Assembly (NCBI GenBank): GCA_963721115.1
Contig: CAVRIA010000011.1
Location: 31,626 to 95,625 of the forward strand
DNA from: CAVRIA01 sp963721115
GTDB taxonomy: Bacteria; Desulfobacterota; Binatia; HRBIN30; CADEER01
DNA length: 64,000 nt
Direction: 5' to 3'
The translations under genes were made by a program, and so were the position numbers. Position 1 is the stretch's first letter, and each line of letters starts with the position of its first letter. This document shows positions 63,589 through 64,000 of this stretch, piece after piece. The notes beneath the pieces were generated by a model that saw only the letters and a list, made by a program, of their open reading frames with translations, had not been told where the DNA came from and did no database searches.

Positions 63589-64000
63589 ACCCTGCCCTAG
63601 TAACAGATGATTCCGGCCCCGGAAAGAATGGCCCGGAGTGCCTGGCAAGGCAGGTTGTTGAGTTGTTGAGCTGTTGGTTGTTGGGGTTGGAAATCAGAAA
63701 ATAAAAACCCCAAGGCCTCGACCTTTCGAAGAGGCGTGAGAACGAGATCGGCAGAGAGTGGCGCGGTGGTGAAGCCGTGCGCGCGACCGAGGGCGTCGGT
63801 TCCCGTCAGTGGCGCGTAGATTCAGGCAGTGAGGCGGATCCCGTTACGCGCGCCGACCGCCAACTCCGGTGCTCAAAGGGGAAGCACATTCGCCTCGGAG
63901 CGGAGCCACCGGAGAGAGGGGCGCGGGGAGGGAACCGCGGCGTCTGAGCTGTTCCCTCCCCGGAGGGGCCGCAGGGGCGCAAGCCCCGCACAAAACAAAC
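63589..64000. repeat. Gene-free right end: GTTGTTGG run and family A copy 5 (cut by the window)
   Basis: Positions about 63650-63690 are GTTGTTGAGTTGTTGAGCTG-type repeats. From about 63708 family A copy 5 runs in plus orientation to the window edge, starting CCCCAAGGCCTCGACC and reaching the GCAAGCCCCGCAC block. It lacks the internal insert up to where it is visible. No gene is present. Confidence 0.8.

Noticed and set aside
1..64000. tRNA, rRNA, tmRNA, prophage or integron
   Set aside because: No cloverleaf-like or rRNA-like sequence, phage structural gene or site-specific integrase was recognised; a covariance-model scan (tRNAscan, Rfam) would settle it.

Overview
The window is a GC-rich (about two thirds G+C by eye) bacterial chromosome segment with mostly short intergenic gaps, no rRNA or tRNA that I can see, and many dispersed repeats. 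A YVTN beta-propeller protein carrying a Cys-rich CGDG...EECDDGN (DUF4215-type) block, DUF3604, COG3357, Cys-rich secreted proteins and a Ybh-like exporter together suggest an uncultured deltaproteobacterium-like lineage (Myxococcota, Desulfobacterota or Candidatus Binatota). This placement is inference; there is no phylogenetic marker strong enough to settle it.

Layout. 0-20.3 kb: the end of a Cys-rich surface protein; a DEDDh exonuclease/GIY-YIG fusion; an EEP-domain lipoprotein; a small membrane protein; a CurA-like reductase; a GST-like protein with a carotenoid oxygenase; a multi-PAS histidine kinase; a TetR regulator with a fatty acid hydroxylase/sterol desaturase; glmS; a GH29 alpha-L-fucosidase; and a PLP decarboxylase. 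20.6-34.6 kb: a surface-glycan or natural-product sugar cluster. Its leftward arm is a tightly coupled operon (GT2, C-methyltransferase, RmlC-like epimerase, DUF4910 hydrolase, RfbF-like nucleotidyltransferase, PIG-L deacetylase, SDR epimerase), each gene overlapping the next by 4 nt (ATGA/GTGA) except for a 27-bp gap before the last. A glutamate-1-semialdehyde-aminomutase-like transaminase converges on it. Its rightward arm is AMP-forming ligase, carrier protein, GNAT acyltransferase and GT2, followed by two methyltransferases on the other strand. The stretch 20.6-28.8 kb is riddled with apparent single-base indels although the encoded motifs and gene junctions are intact, so the local consensus is probably poor rather than the genes dead.

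34.6-44.7 kb: a REP-associated tyrosine transposase (RAYT) element bounded by perfect 22-bp inverted repeats, a vapBC pair, a frameshifted DUF3604 lipoprotein, an HTH/Zn-ribbon regulator, an arginyl/leucyl-tRNA-protein transferase, a sulfatase and a secreted YVTN propeller. 45-54 kb: a very large secreted HExxH metallopeptidase-like protein, an MFS transporter, a secreted SUMF1-like protein, a second vapBC, a Gfo/Idh oxidoreductase and a small DUF5519-like protein. 54.4-62.8 kb: seven ABC export genes (three ATPases, three ABC-2 permeases, one HlyD-type adaptor); five of them match the order of the E. coli ybhGFSR operon, with the double ATPase YbhF split in two. The window ends with inorganic pyrophosphatase.

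Non-coding structure is unusually rich. A long repeat (family A, about 0.3-0.6 kb, five copies), a hairpin-forming CAACAACC/GTTGTTGG repeat (family B, three full copies and several fragments), a third element of about 60 bp (family C, three copies), MITE-like inverted repeats, and several short tandem repeats fill nearly all gaps over 250 bp. Single-base frameshifts also interrupt the exonuclease, carotenoid oxygenase, kinase, vapB, DUF3604, metallopeptidase, SUMF1-like and HlyD genes.
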